From Nilaparvata lugens (taxonomy: Eukaryota > Arthropoda > Insecta > Hemiptera > Delphacidae): 64,000 nt of DNA. The stretch covers positions 13,247,098 to 13,311,097 of the forward strand of contig NC_052505.1 of the NCBI RefSeq assembly GCF_014356525.2, given 5' to 3'. Made by a program: the position numbers and the translations under genes. Of the stretch, positions 1 through 12,361 are shown piece after piece; position 1 is the first letter of the stretch; each line of letters opens with the position of its first letter. The notes under the pieces were generated by a model. The model was not told the DNA's origin. It made no database searches and worked only from the letters and a program-made list of their open reading frames with translations.

Positions 1-610
1 TTTGTTTGCATACAAAAATGATTGGAAACCTCTATTCAATTTATTGTTTATCAAGATTCAACAAATTGCTGCGTGAAGCAGTTCTCCCATCAGATTGATA
101 CGCCATGGATTAGAGCTTGTTGAGTTTTGAGTCAATAACAGTACAGACGAATAATACGTTTCATCCAATCAGCGACAGTTAATATTAAATCAATTTATTC
201 ACAAACATGAATGTATTTGCCATCTACACAAAAGTAATCATTGTTCATTGTATTAACCAAGCTCTAGTTAATCAAATGAATGAGTTAGAATATACTGCAA
301 CAAATCTCTATATTGACCAGGAGTGTAGTGTATTCTATATTAGCGAAATATGTTCCCATATCATCAAAAATTAAAGACTGTCTATGGGTCAATGTTCTCA
401 CTTCTAAATTAGTACAGTATGTGAAGTAACGTAAAGGGTTATGTTTGGTTGGCTGCTACAATATTGAATCGAATAATTCGGAGTTGAATAGTTTAATAAA
501 TGAAATAATCCCTACATACAGTTCAATAATATTATTATCAATGGCTTTATGTGCTGTTGTAAAGCTAACGTTGTGGTAGATAGCTATACCAAATGGAAAA
601 GACTTGATGT
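1..610. other. No gene seen
   Basis: AT-rich DNA without long frames, repeats or recognisable motifs. Confidence 0.6.
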
Positions 611-735
611 TGTGGAAACCACTGGTTTATTAAAACAATTTGAGATACTAGTTTCGGTTTTTACACCATTTTACATCTCTATTAAACTAAGAAATCGAAC
701 ATTGAGATGCAGAATATGTTTATAGTGTGGCTGAA
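611..735 (-). mobile_element. Diverged single arm of the foldback family
   Basis: Aligns by eye with the left arm at 21810-21925: AAACCAC, GATACTAGTTTCGGTTTT, TACACCATTTTACATCTCT, ATTAAACTAA, ATGCAGAAT. The minus strand carries GGTGTAAAAACCGAAACTAG. The opposite arm was not recognised downstream; 735-850 holds a GC-richer spacer-like stretch. Confidence 0.55.
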
Positions 736-2029
736 GCCCTACGATTGGCCATTACCCTTCGACCAGTAGCGGCTGAGCTCTACTGACTGGCCGAGACAAG
801 GCCCGCCCAGGTTTTCCACATATGGTCTTGAAAACCGGTTGATAATGAACCAATGAATAGAAACTAAGTAAATAACAAAACCAAATGGATAGCTTTAGAA
901 AGGATGGGAAACTATACTGTTTGAAAATTAGAAAACACAAAAATGAAGAGACTACATTAAATACGAAGGTGGAAACATTTATATAAGGAAGTAGCTCAAG
1001 ATCACAATCGAAATCAAAATAACAAGGAGTCAGAAACTGAACTTCTTCTTTTAGATAAGACTAAATTAGTGATGTTGTACTGCCAAGAATGAGTTTAAAT
1101 TAAGACTGGACATGAAATCGTTTTTGATTATCCCATTGTTTCCATTGCTTCGAAAAATGTCAACCATCTGCTTTTGGCATTGACACGCAGAAATTCTACA
1201 CTCTCTTCAGTCTTGACCAAATAAATATTTACTATTGTATGCTCAACAAGGAAATTCAAATTTTGTCGAGAAATTGAATGCTTTGGAGAAATGAGCTATC
1301 CTCAAGAAACTACACAGTTTTATCTACACCATTCTCCAGGTACTGCCCATGAAAAATGTTCTACCTATTGTTCCATACCTACCTGTACCTATAAGTCCTA
1401 CCTTCTCAAGATGGATCACTTATTTTTCAATAGTCTATGAGAGAAATATATATTTCCTCTATTAATTGTATTATACAGAGTGTTTCAGAAGTGGAGTTGA
1501 ACATTTCAGGGTATTGTTCCTGGATGATAGGAGATTTAAGATAAGCCACATTTCGTGGTTATGGAAATAAAATTCAATTGAGTCGACTTTTTTCTATGTT
1601 GCCCACATGAGCTGTTAGCTTCTGCATGGGTAATGGAATTTATGTCTTTGTTTAATCTTTGTTCCGTCAAAGCTTTGTATGGCATTCACTTGAGCCTACA
1701 GACTCAACAATTATTGATGAATTCTCTAGTTAATTACCCAGTGGCAATATCCTATTCTGGAGGAATGTCATAACACCTGTCATGAAGGATACATGGTGTG
1801 GAGGGATTCGAGAGTTCATCATACCGGGTATAGGTGGCAAGCTAAGATGATATGAAGACAAGATCTCGTGCCGCAATTATTTACAAGCAATGTTATTAAA
1901 CTATCAGTGGCCTTGCCTCCCACCGTTCATTTTCTATTAAGGCATATTCCTTGGTCGTCGTCGTCGTCGTGAGGGTGTTGTAAATCTTAGGAAGCTTATT
2001 TCCCCGCAGACGACTGATTAATGTGAATT
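736..2029. other. No gene seen
   Basis: 735-850 is GC-richer and may be the spacer of the foldback arm at 611-735. The rest is AT-rich, with a GTC-trinucleotide run at 1952-1968. Confidence 0.5.
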
Positions 2030-2310
2030 TATCATAGGACGACGCCGGGCTGGAAACATTGCTTCACTTCCGCGTAGGGAAGAAGCGAGTAGCCGCATAA
2101 CGAAAGGGTAAGGGTGAGACGGCAGACGGCGGAAAGGTGTAGGGTTAAGGTTTGAAGCCTGCAAAAGCCGAAGTTTAATAATAATTTTGAACAACGAGAT
2201 GCGACGAGGTGAACGTAATTGTGTTAGCGAGCCACCAAGTAGCATGTACACTCCTACCTTATCCTCTCTCAAGGCTTGGCGCATTGCAACCAACACCTCT
2301 ACGTAACACA
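2030..2310. other. GC-richer island with 97-codon minus frame
   Basis: The stretch is clearly richer in G and C than its surroundings and contains an open minus-strand frame (2018-2311, starting MCYVEVLVAMRQALRED) with no recognised domain. A GTCGTCGTCGTCGTCGT run precedes it at 1952. It could be an exon-like remnant or part of a transposon; I cannot decide from the sequence. Confidence 0.3.
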
Positions 2311-4635
2311 CAACTATAGTACTTCTTCTTACTTTCTTGTATTATTAGCTTCTGAGAGGGTGTGATGACAAGATATAACTTGCTTTGATAAGGTATATTA
2401 CTGCTTCTTGGGGAGTTGTTCAGATTCTGAGGATGTGCTCAGTAGAGCAATAAGATATTCCTCTTTCTCACATACGATTCCATTTTATTCTAATCAACTT
2501 TACCATATTATTAGTAATAATAATTATCATAGTATCACCGAGTTTCATAGAGCTTCCTCGTATTATTTAATATATTTAGTAAGTTAGGTTGGATAAAATT
2601 TGCTCATTAGTCTAAAGAATAGATTGCATCAGTTATAAATAAAAAATGTTTTATTTACTGAACTTTACATCATCCAATATTCATCATATTATAATTATCA
2701 AATTATAATATTATATTCTTATCAAGATTTCTGCATATAATCATGATTTCACTCAAAATATACTCAACTAAAAATATCAATTGACTGTTTGATTAGTTTT
2801 TCAATACTCTGTAGTTTCTGCAATAGGCTATCATCAATTATTTCTATTATTTTTGTTTCTATTATTATTATGTATGATAGATATAAGATGATGAAATTAT
2901 GTATAATGATTAATTCAATTTGTAAAATTTATCATCCATGTAATGTGAGAAAAAATTATCAGATTTACTTTATACATCTTCACTCTCCTAAATTATTCTT
3001 CCGGAATAATAGGCCTTCAGACTGGATTCAGATGAATGGAATTTCGCATTAAGAAATTGGTGCTGAATGTCTTATATGTATCCAAACAACATATTTGAAA
3101 AATCAGAACTTCAAAACATTTCGCAAGCACCAATGTATATAGTGACTGGATTATCTATGCCATATGAAATGTTGCACACAAGACCAAGTAGTTCGTAATT
3201 TCAGGATCAATGAATATATTCATTCAAAGAGTAGATTACACTACAATTTGGTGTCATTTTTCAAACCTCATTGAATTTAAAAATACAAACTTTTAGAATT
3301 TGAAAGATGTTTTGGACTTCTACTCTCGATAACTGATCCTGCTTCTAGAATTCATGTAATATAGAATACATATCTGCGTTTTTCAATCGAGAAAAACGAC
3401 TATGGGGATGAACATGTTACGTCTTGTAATTTATTACAGCAGTAAGAAGTTTCAGTGTCATATGATTTATTGAGAACCTCAGGTGGAAGAAATGTCTTGG
3501 GATCTCCATGATGAAAGAGTCTATCGGAGGAAACTGCCGGGGAAATCCAATTACAGGTTTATTTCCTCTCCTACTTGCAACGTTTTCTCGATACGATCGG
3601 TGAAGTTATTTTTTTATCAAGATGGAGGAAACAAAAAATACGCAATTGAGAAATATGAACAGTTCATTGAACTGAGCCAATTTGTAGATGTGATCTGGCA
3701 GAAAAGTTGGTATCGATAGCAAGCCTTGGCTATGACATCGATGATCCTCCCTTCCTCACATAAACTACTTTATTGCATATCCCTCGGGGAACGCATTTAA
3801 TAAAACTGCCCTTCCAATACGATTCTCGGCCTTTTTTGTTCCTGCAGATCCTTCTTATAAGGTTTTTTGTATTTATCTTCTCCGTCATTTTCGTCCCATT
3901 CGTTAGACCCAACCGACACCTTCTATTCTCTTGCTTCTATTCCTTCCGGCTATATGTTTGGCCGCTCCTCAATATCACGCAATATCTTATTTTCATCAAA
4001 GATCTTCACACGACAGAACAGCTCCCTATTGCTTCCCATTATTGGCTTCCATGACATGAATCAACAAAGATCATGAACTCGGCAATTCCAATTAAGAAGT
4101 ATGAATATATGAGAATGTGTGAGAAAACAATCGACGACAGCAAGATGTGGATTGGATATATAAAATTAACATAATATAAATCAAATTCCATGGTCTGCTT
4201 TCTACAATAGTATCAATTTCAATTTTTATCTCAACAGATTACTGTTTGAAAAAAAATGGGCAAAAAGAGTTCACAAAAATCACTTTTTGGTTGAAGGTCA
4301 GTCACCGTGTCACTATTTTGTGTTTCGAGAGTAATTATTGAATCGAAACGTGAACCTCTCAAGTTACATTCGCCCACGTTTTGTGATTAAAAGTGGAGTA
4401 GATGTAGAATATCAATACTTCACTTCTATGATTGATGTATTATAAATCTATAACTGATTCAGTTATCGCATACAGGACAACGCATTGAAAATGAATCAAC
4501 TCATGGTTCAAGACACAGCCTAATCAATTGATAGAACGAAACTATCAAATAATAATGCAAGAAAAGACACTGAAGACTCTTGCTCCAGCTGTTGTGAATA
4601 ATTCACATGAGCAAATATCTTCATATATATTTTTC
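2311..4635. other. No gene supported
   Basis: Only short overlapping frames of 60-93 codons (2789-3052, 3483-4076) without domains. AT-rich; ATT/ATA-rich 2500-2900. Confidence 0.5.
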
Positions 4636-5543
4636 CTAGAGTTACCTTGAAAAGTGGCCATTCCTGCACTTATTAAAGAACGCAAAGAATCACTTTTCCG
4701 CTCTAGTGCGGGAAAATTTTTTTCTGCACTCCAGATTTGCAACATGGCAACACAAAATAGTTGGTGGGTTATATGGAGAATTAGTGCACGAAAACAAAAA
4801 TTAAGTTGGTAACAATGACTGTGGTTAGATTTGGATAAGATTCATTTCAATGGCTACCCTACATTTATGATAAAATCCCAATATAGAAATCCAAAACAAG
4901 AATAATGTTCATCTAAATCATAATTAAATAATCATCGTTCACGAATTCTCATCATTTAATAATAAATAATAGTTCTTTTCTATTGATAATTATTATTTCA
5001 ACTGCAAGCAATGAGAAAAGTAGCAAATATACATTATAAAATTCGAATTTTGAGGTTAAATGATTACCGTTCGATATCCATATAAATAAAAAAACATAAG
5101 AATACTGCAATAAATATTCTCTGTTGTCTATGTTATTTTTATAAATTTCTTTCAGTTTACTTCGAGCATTTTTCTCGGTAATTTGAGCAAAAGTCTAAAT
5201 TTCTGAATCCTGTTTCTGTAGTTTTTAGCTGGATGAAACAAACTTAGGTACCCCGCTAGGTCGCGCGCTTGTCGGTTCAGCCATCTTGCAGCTATCCCAA
5301 TCAGCTGTTGGCGTGTATTTTGAATGTGAATTTTTTGTTCTATCTGTATTTTTTCTGATTCTTGAATGAATAAAAATGAGAACTTTGGCTGAGAATTTTC
5401 AACTTCAATTGGATTATTAATTTTTAAATGAATTAAGGTTGTTATTAATAACAGCATCACACACACAAACATTTGATGAATTTCAGCCATCATTGTACCC
5501 ATAATTACCCACTTTTCATATTCAATGGTAACTGTAGGAAAAG
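4636..5543 (-). mobile_element. Small-ORF repeat with inverted TTTTCCTACAGTTACC ends, 0.9 kb
   Basis: Bounded by TTTTTCCTAGAGTTACC (from 4636) and GGTAACTGTAGGAAAA (to about 5543), which are inverted copies of each other. Its minus strand is related to 30888-31338 and 33247-33704, but those are only ~450 bp, so this copy is longer in the middle. Shared blocks encode ALERKSDSLRSLISAGM near 4700-4640 (minus) and the N-terminus of the frame at 5152-5502. Likely a non-autonomous DNA element or a dispersed gene fragment. Homology continues outside the right end (5544-5710), so the true boundary is uncertain. Confidence 0.6.
5152..5502 (-). CDS. 116-codon frame with hydrophobic N-terminus in the small-ORF repeat
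   Basis: Starts MGTMMAEIHQMFVCVMLLLI, giving a signal-peptide-like or membrane segment, followed by a polar, basic C-terminal part (NTRQQLIGIAARWLNRQARD). The related copy at 30928 reads MGKMMTEIHRMFVCIILLLM in the same frame, with mostly conservative changes, and NTRQQ...LIGMAAR reappears near 31173. That is weak evidence that the N-terminal peptide was once under coding constraint. The other copies are truncated soon after (stop near residue 50). No domain was recognised. Confidence 0.35.
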   Translation of the reverse strand: MGTMMAEIHQMFVCVMLLLITTLIHLKINNPIEVENSQPKFSFLFIQESEKIQIEQKIHIQNTRQQLIGIAARWLNRQARDLAGYLSLFHPAKNYRNRIQKFRLLLKLPRKMLEVN

Positions 5544-5710
5544 TTTAATGTGAAATACGTGAGCAAAGTTCCTCTGCTGCCTCGCCTACGGCTCGGGCGT
5601 AAACGTTTCATTCGGTGCAGCAAACTGTCACTCTGCGCACTAGTTGCACTAATAACTATTATTGCATTATCATCTAAGATTTTTGTTCTATTAACTGTTA
5701 TGATTTCACA
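5544..5710 (-). repeat. Outer block of the small-ORF repeat family
   Basis: The minus strand matches 30741-30887 and 33110-33246: GTGCAACTAGTGCGC, GACAGTTTGCTGCACCGAA, then GGCGAGG and CAGCAGAGGAACTT. Antisense translation gives RFIRCSKLSLCALVALITI here (+ strand) and RCSKLSLSALVAQITI at 30812-30740 (minus), which is similar but probably reflects nucleotide relatedness. Confidence 0.6.
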
Positions 5711-6037
5711 GCAAGAGAATGGTTGCCGTATCCTTCTCATTCCTACAATCCGATTATCTTTGAATGTGATGAGAGTACTTAAATTAGAATTGAGGCTGGA
5801 ATTAACGAGTTTCGAAATCATTAGAACTTCTCTTAACGGAAAAACAAAATAAATCAATATTGATACTTTGAAGTCCATTTAGAACAGTTTTTCCTTGTAC
5901 TTTGATTCCTCTTGATGGAACAAGAGTAAAAATTCAAGATGTATTTAGCTTTCCTCATCGAGAACTGTATTGTTCTTGGCAAAAGTTTCTGGGAAGAATT
6001 AATCAGCCGTTCAGCCCTGATGAGAAACGGAATGTTT

Positions 6038-6215
6038 CCACTCCTCTCCCTCGAACGCTCACTCTCTCTTTCTCGGAGTGTCTCTACTCCTCTCCCTCAA
6101 ACGCTCTCTGTCTTTCTCGGAGTGTCACTACTCCTCTCCCTCACACGATCTCTCTCTTTCTCGGAATGTCTCCACTCCATTCCCTCACACGATCTCTCTC
6201 TTTCTCGGAGAGTCT
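6038..6215. repeat. Minisatellite, four copies of a ~45-bp unit
   Basis: Units begin CCACTCCTCTCCCTC or CTACTCCTCTCCCTC and contain CTCTCTTTCTCGGAGTGTCT. All frames are open across it because the unit is pyrimidine-rich, producing several overlapping frames (5902-6331) that I do not regard as genes. A partial fifth unit (CGGAATGTTT) precedes the first. Confidence 0.9.
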
Positions 6216-7801
6216 CTTCCACAATCGGCCTCCTGGATAAGGGTTTGTTGGGGGGTTTGAGCCGGAGCTACAGTAGCTCATTGATTGCAATCTCGACAAT
6301 CCGGAAAGGGGATAGCGACTCGGTTAGTTAAACGTTGCAAACACACGAAACATGTCACAAAGACTTACTGCCAGCTAAGCATACATGCTCAAAACAACAA
6401 ACGATTTGCCACCAGCCAACAGTACAACACACCATAGCACGCTCCTGCTAACAAACTGCAGTATAAATATCCCTACAAGCTCCACAGTCGCCCCTACACA
6501 GTTCGATATGCGAAATCCATTTATACTACTAATTTGCCAGTATTAGTATGCAAAACAGTCACTCCTCCGTGTCTCATACGAAGCCCTGTTATTTGATATA
6601 GCTCACCACTAATGCACTACTACAATAGCGTCCAATGGAAGTTAACGATCGCAGTTGCCTTAATTCGTGCTGGCCTGTCACTTTGACTGTGATTGCAATC
6701 ATTCACCGACTGTCTGTCTGAAACAGAGCACAATTTATCGGCGTGCTCTCCAAACTGTGCGATTTATGAAGTTGGCTGAATGATATATTATAAAGACTTG
6801 GAACATGCTCTCATATTGAATATGCCATCAATCACGATAACTATTGAATTATTCGTAAGAATCACTCCTATATATGGTATTTATTGATGTTATAGTAGAT
6901 CTATGTGTTATTTCACAAAATTTATCAGATGAACATTTTGATAATATTGTGACCATTAATTTTTGCTTGGTTCCAGAATATTATTAAAATATGAGAAGAA
7001 TTGTGATATTCTTTTCATCAAGTATTATGGATCACTTTTCAGCAGTTTTTGCCAGAACAGTTCTGCAATCGTGTTATAAAGAAATAATGAATTCCTGAGA
7101 AATCTAAAAAAGCATAGTTCATGGAATTTCACAGAATGTTCTTTCAATTATAAATAACAACACTGAAAACTTCAGTATCTAATATAGTAGGTAATTTGTC
7201 AGTTAAACTATCAATAGTCTTGAGTTTCTGTTGAATAGGAATAATAATTAATAAATTGAATAGTTAGTCCCGACACGACTGGATTATAACATTCGTGAGG
7301 TGCATTTGACGGCTTAAATTATATATTCAACCTGGGTGGGACTTCACTATTAAAATAGTTCTGCTACTCAAGTTGTAAGGGTAACTACTTGGAGAACCAG
7401 CTACTCTGAATATCATTTATGAGTTCCCGGTGTTATGGGAAACATTAACCATCAAATTATAAAACTAAGCTGTTAACCATTATATCTCATCATCATTTCG
7501 TCTCATTACTCACGCACAAGCCAGGTGCTCACGTGAGCATCACTCTCAGCAAAAGCTGACGATCGAATGATATTCGATCATGATACAGAACCACACCACA
7601 CATCCAGCCAAAGCATTGAATAATATCCTCCTGGTCGAGCCGACGGCTGAATATTGGGTATTTTTCCGAAGAAGAAATAAATCATATCACCTGACAACTG
7701 TGACAATGAGGGATGAGCCAGCTTTGGAATCAATTAATAACGGACGGCCCAATTTCAGTGACCGCTTCTTGTGCCGCGATCTGTCTCTTTCCGGTTTGTA
7801 A
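6216..7801. other. No gene seen
   Basis: GC-moderate to 6750, then AT-rich. A 73-codon frame at 7580-7801 is unsupported. Confidence 0.5.
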
Positions 7802-8308
7802 ATGATTCGCACTCAACGAATTTCTGGCGAACCTCTCTTATTGTTTCTGGCGAACCTCTCTTATTGTTTTTCGGCCGACCATCTATTTCGCCATTATCAC
7901 CTATCACGTTCAGATGACAGTTTCATATTTATATTGAATGCTGTCATTATCACCTTAATACCCAATATCTTACCGCAAGAGTTCAATTTTTTAATGATAA
8001 TTTTACTCATATATTTGATGAATTTATTAAATCACACACTTTCAGGATTTAGGAATATTAAAAACGAATATGCTCTTGATATTACAGTATTTATTATTGC
8101 TAAAACGCACAACACAACGCATCGAACCGCAAATCACCAAAACTCACATAACCTTAAAAACAAGATAAAATATCTCCTGGTGACAGGAAAAAAGCAACAT
8201 TTCAGAGAAGAAAGAGATTTAAGAATATGGATACCAGTGAGCCTCCGGGCTAGAGAACTCGCTCATGCTTATTGTACTAATTTTCAAATTTGCAACTTGT
8301 TTATGTGA
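7802..8308 (+). other. 168-codon open frame, unrecognised
   Basis: Starts MIRTQRISGEPLLLF; has a hydrophobic middle (NAVIITLIPNILPQEF, then FLMIILLIYLMNLLNH) and a basic tail. It includes the recent 23-bp duplication near its start. AT-rich DNA gives I/L/N-rich frames by chance, and no splice sites or domain support it. Most probably fortuitous. Confidence 0.15.
7821..7866. repeat. 23-bp direct tandem duplication
   Basis: TTTCTGGCGAACCTCTCTTA occurs twice back to back, the unit being 23 bp. The duplication adds a frame offset inside the open frame at 7802-8308. Confidence 0.9.
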
Positions 8309-8814
8309 ATCAATAGAAATTTATGTACCACATACTCTGTATGAATGATGGGTTAGTTCTTGAGGAATGATTTTCAAGAACACCCTTACCATCAACACTC
8401 TACTTGAAGTGAGGGAGGGAGAGAGAGAGTGTATGTGAATGATAGAGAATGTCAAAATCTAGGCGTAAGAATAACGGACCAATGGCAGCAAGTAGGTGGC
8501 ACCAGTTACTGGTTTGTTCCTGTGCACCACATAACAATTTTTACTTATGTGCTTCCAATTTTATCTTGTTACATCATCAAAGGGAAGAAGAAGTGAGTCA
8601 ATTTTCAAGTCATGTAAGTTTTTTTTTTCAAATTCATTTTAAGAAAAAGGACTCATGAGAATTGCTTCAAAGCTAAAACTAAAACTAGTAATGTTCATAA
8701 TATAAGTGTTAATATGAAAAAGTTAAAAAAAGAGCACCAAGTAATTATTTCCATATTGATTGAACTGATTCTCAATTTTTGAAATGAATTCAAATTCATG
8801 AAGTACTCATTTAT

Positions 8815-8890
8815 ATTCCATAAATGCACAACATATTTCGACTCATTAGAGCCATTTTCAAGAGTACCTACTTGATGATTTAAATTTAAT
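8815..8890 (-). mobile_element. Diverged single copy of the hairpin-element arm
   Basis: GCACAACATATTTCGACTC, then GAGCCATTTTCAAG, corresponds to the left arm at 62651-62685. On the minus strand a 5-bp stem GGCTC/GAGTC precedes GAAATATG; the equivalent stem in the 62.7-kb element is GGCAT/ATGTC, so the pairing is kept while the bases differ. Confidence 0.5.
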
Positions 8891-9880
8891 TTCATTTATT
8901 GTAGTAGCTCTATGGAGAAGTATATACTGAAAATTCTTCCAAGGTCATTTGTTAGTGGTTCAGGACACTACATATCTTCATTATGATTGTACTAATCAAC
9001 TGATTTTCAGTGCTGTTCTACCATATATTGAACTAATGCGTGAAAATTGAGTTCCAGGAGTTTCAATGGAGTTTGCATTCAAGATACAACGTTTCAATAG
9101 ATCAAACATGTAGAAAAATTTCAATTGATTTGAATAAGAGAGTATGGAATGAGCCTGATTTGAATGAACTTTTTGCATGTAATACATTTTCTGTTGTGGT
9201 TACTATTAATCTATTATTCGTACTCTGCTTAATTCGCTTTTGCCAAATGTTCCATAAAAAACTACTAATTTAGCTACAAAGATTTGAGAAAGCAGAACAG
9301 TAGAGTGAAAGAAAAAGCAAACAGTAGTTTGTATGCATACTAATTCAGAAATTTAGAATACCACACATTGCGAGGGTATCCGTCATCATGTTTCACTAGC
9401 TCCGTTAATCAAGATACTATTATTTCGCAGCAGTTGATTATCATTGCTTCTGATCGCATGATGGGATGATGGCTGAAATGAATGGATGAGACTCGCTGAG
9501 TCAACACACAGTTATTGCCTGAGTTCAAATAATGACCGTCACCAGACTCTAATCTCCTGAGAATCCTATGCAAAGCAAAGCAAAGTGGATATCAATCCTC
9601 TGTCATCAAGGGATTCCACAATCACAAATTCAATGGGCAATCCACCAACTTCCACCTCTACTCATATTATCGCATTCCGCTCATGGCAAGTTAGATTGGC
9701 TAAATTTAGATTATAATTGTTTAGCATGTATTGAAACAGCGGAACCGTGGGACAGCATTATAGAGATGGAGTAATCAGTCCCTATTTGTGAAGCCTTATA
9801 CAAATAGAATTTTTCGCTTTCTGTAAACTTTATTCAATTACACTCGACTATAATGTTATTGTGAAATTAATAGTAATTAT
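8891..9880. other. No gene seen
   Basis: AT-rich; short frames of about 65-77 codons only. Confidence 0.5.
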
Positions 9881-10951
9881 GTTATTCATTTAATATCGAA
9901 AACTAATTGAATAAGTCACTTGTGAATACCCTTTGATCTTTTGTTTATTCTCTCAGTCAATTATTTGATTTATCCATTGAATAAGTCACTTGTGATCATA
10001 ATATAATATGATCACATAATTATTATAAAATGATTCGGAATGAAAGAAAAGGCTCAGCCCTCACTATTTTATTCCCTTGCTTTTTATTCCCAATGATTAT
10101 CATCCTTAGTCAATTTCATCTTAGCATTCATATATAGATCGATATCATGCAAGGACCTCATACTATAATTTCTTGTTATTCTATCAGAAAAGCTGGAAAA
10201 ATGATCACATTGCGTGAATTGAATAAAAGAATGGTGGACCAGAAATATTGAGATTCATTCAACTTGAAAACCAGAAACCACTAACTAGTACAGTCACAGT
10301 TGATGGTGGTCGGAAATTGTTATCAGAAAGTCCATAAAAATAATTTTATTGCTCGCAAGAGTAATAAAGCGCAGGTATTAATCTAACGCCAAAAACGGGC
10401 CTCGTGCGAGCATGAAATTGTGCAAAGGGAACAGTTTCACTGGGCAGACATTAGTTCTGAAGTCGAGGTGTTGGTGGCATAGGGTGTGGAATAAAATTCG
10501 TCAATGGGAGAGAGTGAGAGGGGACCATTAGGCAACGCACCAACAGTGAAAGGGTCAGTGCGCCCCTGGGTATATTAGAAGAGATTGGAAACGTATAAAT
10601 CACAGGCCAGTAACACTGTGTGCCAGTATTGGTGCACTCATATGAACTCCAACACTAAACGAAAATGAGTTCTTTGAGAGGTGACAAAATCATTGTTATC
10701 CCTTTCAACCGTTGATTATCTTTAAGCCATGTCCCCAATCGGACTTATGTTCTGCTTAGCATTGACAAATTTGTTGAATCAGATTACCTACTCTCAGTTG
10801 TAAATGGGATTTGATTCGATAAGTTTCATAATATTATAATGAATGAAGTAGTGAACTATTCCATCGCTCAGATTCAAAATGAGTGACTATCGTTTTAGTG
10901 TTACCGCTATCAATAACAGATTGAAAATCACTTCCTGGCGATTTAGTATCA
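9881..10951. repeat. 1.07-kb direct duplication, left copy (flanks LINE)
   Basis: Near-identical to 14341-15407. Both start at GTTATTCATTTAATATCG and end at GATTTAGTATCA. The left copy ends where the insert begins (10952). Differences are a few substitutions and small indels. One is an 18-bp insertion at 9978-9995 that repeats 9908-9925 and is absent from the right copy. Nothing coding was recognised inside; a GGCTCAGCC..ACTATTTT stretch near 10052 resembles the LINE/SINE 3' region at about 20130. Confidence 0.93.
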
Positions 10952-11330
10952 AATCAAATCAAATCAAATCAAAATTTATTTCCATAAAAACACTTTACAA
11001 ACAAAAATTAACTGATAATTTACGGAAAATAGCACCCGCAAAGAAAAATCTGAGCGCGGAGTGCGAGTTGTGCTTATTTTTTACAATGATGAAAAATACA
11101 ATACCGTAAATTTTTTGAGTATTTTAATTATAAAAACAGAACCAGAAGTAACAATGGCATATCACAATGATAATCCTCTTGTAGCATAAACCTGAGTCAC
11201 AATGATATAACTTCTACATTAAAAACAACATATATATATATAACAATAGTGAAGCTGTAGACATTACATAACAATAATCGACCTTGTAGGGGGAATTTAT
11301 TGTAAAAATGTAGGGATATACTCTCCCTTT
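10952..11330 (-). mobile_element. Probable 3' end of a second non-LTR element or SINE, reverse orientation
   Basis: Read on the minus strand, this segment ends in AAATAAATTTTGATTTGATT, that is, an AATAAA-like signal followed by a GATTT repeat tail; on the + strand it shows as AAATC repeats at 10951-10975. Repeat tails of this kind mark the 3' ends of many insect LINEs and SINEs. It abuts the left host duplication exactly. It may be a separate nested insertion or an inverted 5' segment; its sequence does not match the 3' tail at 14240-14340. Confidence 0.45.
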
Positions 11331-11499
11331 ATTATTTTCCCTCATTTATTTTATTTTTATTTCTGATGGTGATCTGCAGAAACCCTAAAACTCTATTTGT
11401 TTTTGTATACTGTATTCATTTTCTATCATGAAATAATATTTCCTGTTTTCATAAAATTTTCTAGATTGAAGCAAATGTAAATGCTTTGATTGATAAAGG

Positions 11500-12321
11500 T
11501 ATAATTACAGATCTTTTGATTATGGAATAGACGGTTACTCGGTTATTGATAAGCCAGGCCAGCTGAACAAAAGTAACGGTCTGTGTTTGTTTGTGAGGGA
11601 TGGCATAAAGTTTGACTGTGTCAATTGTGAGAGCTCGGAGGCTGATATCGTCTCGATTAGATTACAAGCATTCGACTGCTTCTTATCGTTGATTGCCGTG
11701 TACAGATCACCCTCTGCTAATATTGAAGTTTTCTTTAACGAGTTAGATATTATTCTGAGAAATATTGATAAGAATGAGAATGCGGTTTTAATAGGAGATA
11801 TAAACATTGATATCTTACGTAACAGTAGTTTGGCAAATGAATATAGCGGTCTAATGCAAATGTATGGCCTGAGATCTCTTATTAATATACCTACTAGAGT
11901 AACACACAATACAGGTACATGCATAGACCACATTTTTTACAAAAATGCTAATTTTAAATATGAAAACATAATAAGCTCTGTTCAAAGGACCTGTATTACT
12001 GACCACTTCTGTACTACACTACACATAGGAAATTCAAACCCAGTCTATATTGATGTAAAGGAGAATATTATTAAACGGATAAACTATAAGAACCTTACGG
12101 ACAAGTTGAGACAGGAAAGTTGGAAGAATGAAACTACTTTTAATGAGGCTAATCTTGATTTGGATGACAAAATAAATGCTTTCTTTAATAAACTGATGGA
12201 CCACATAGATTCTGCGACCGAACAAATTAAAATGACAAATAAAAATAGACCATTAAAAAAATGGATAACTTCAGGGCTAATAAAATCCATAAGAGAGAGG
12301 GACAAACTACATAAAAACTAA
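11500..12321 (+). pseudogene. LINE endonuclease domain (partial, 5'-truncated)
   Basis: The frame is open from about 11500, well before the first start-like codon at 11587. It encodes the C-terminal two thirds of an AP-endonuclease-like (EEP) domain: GYSVIDKPG with LFVRDGIKF, then AVYRSPS, LIGDINIDIL (the GDFN-type motif, here GDIN), TCIDHIFY (the SxIDHI-type motif) and TDHF (the terminal SDH motif, here TDH). It would nick target DNA in an active element. The N-terminal catalytic segment is absent, so this copy is dead. A TAA at 12319 ends the frame; downstream reading resumes after a frameshift. Confidence 0.88.
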
Positions 12322-12361
12322 AATCCAACCATTTAATGCTACACTGAAAGCTAGATACAAA

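Noticed and set aside
5902..6331. Several overlapping 60-130 codon frames
   Set aside because: They run through the 45-bp pyrimidine-rich minisatellite, which is open in all frames; no independent support.
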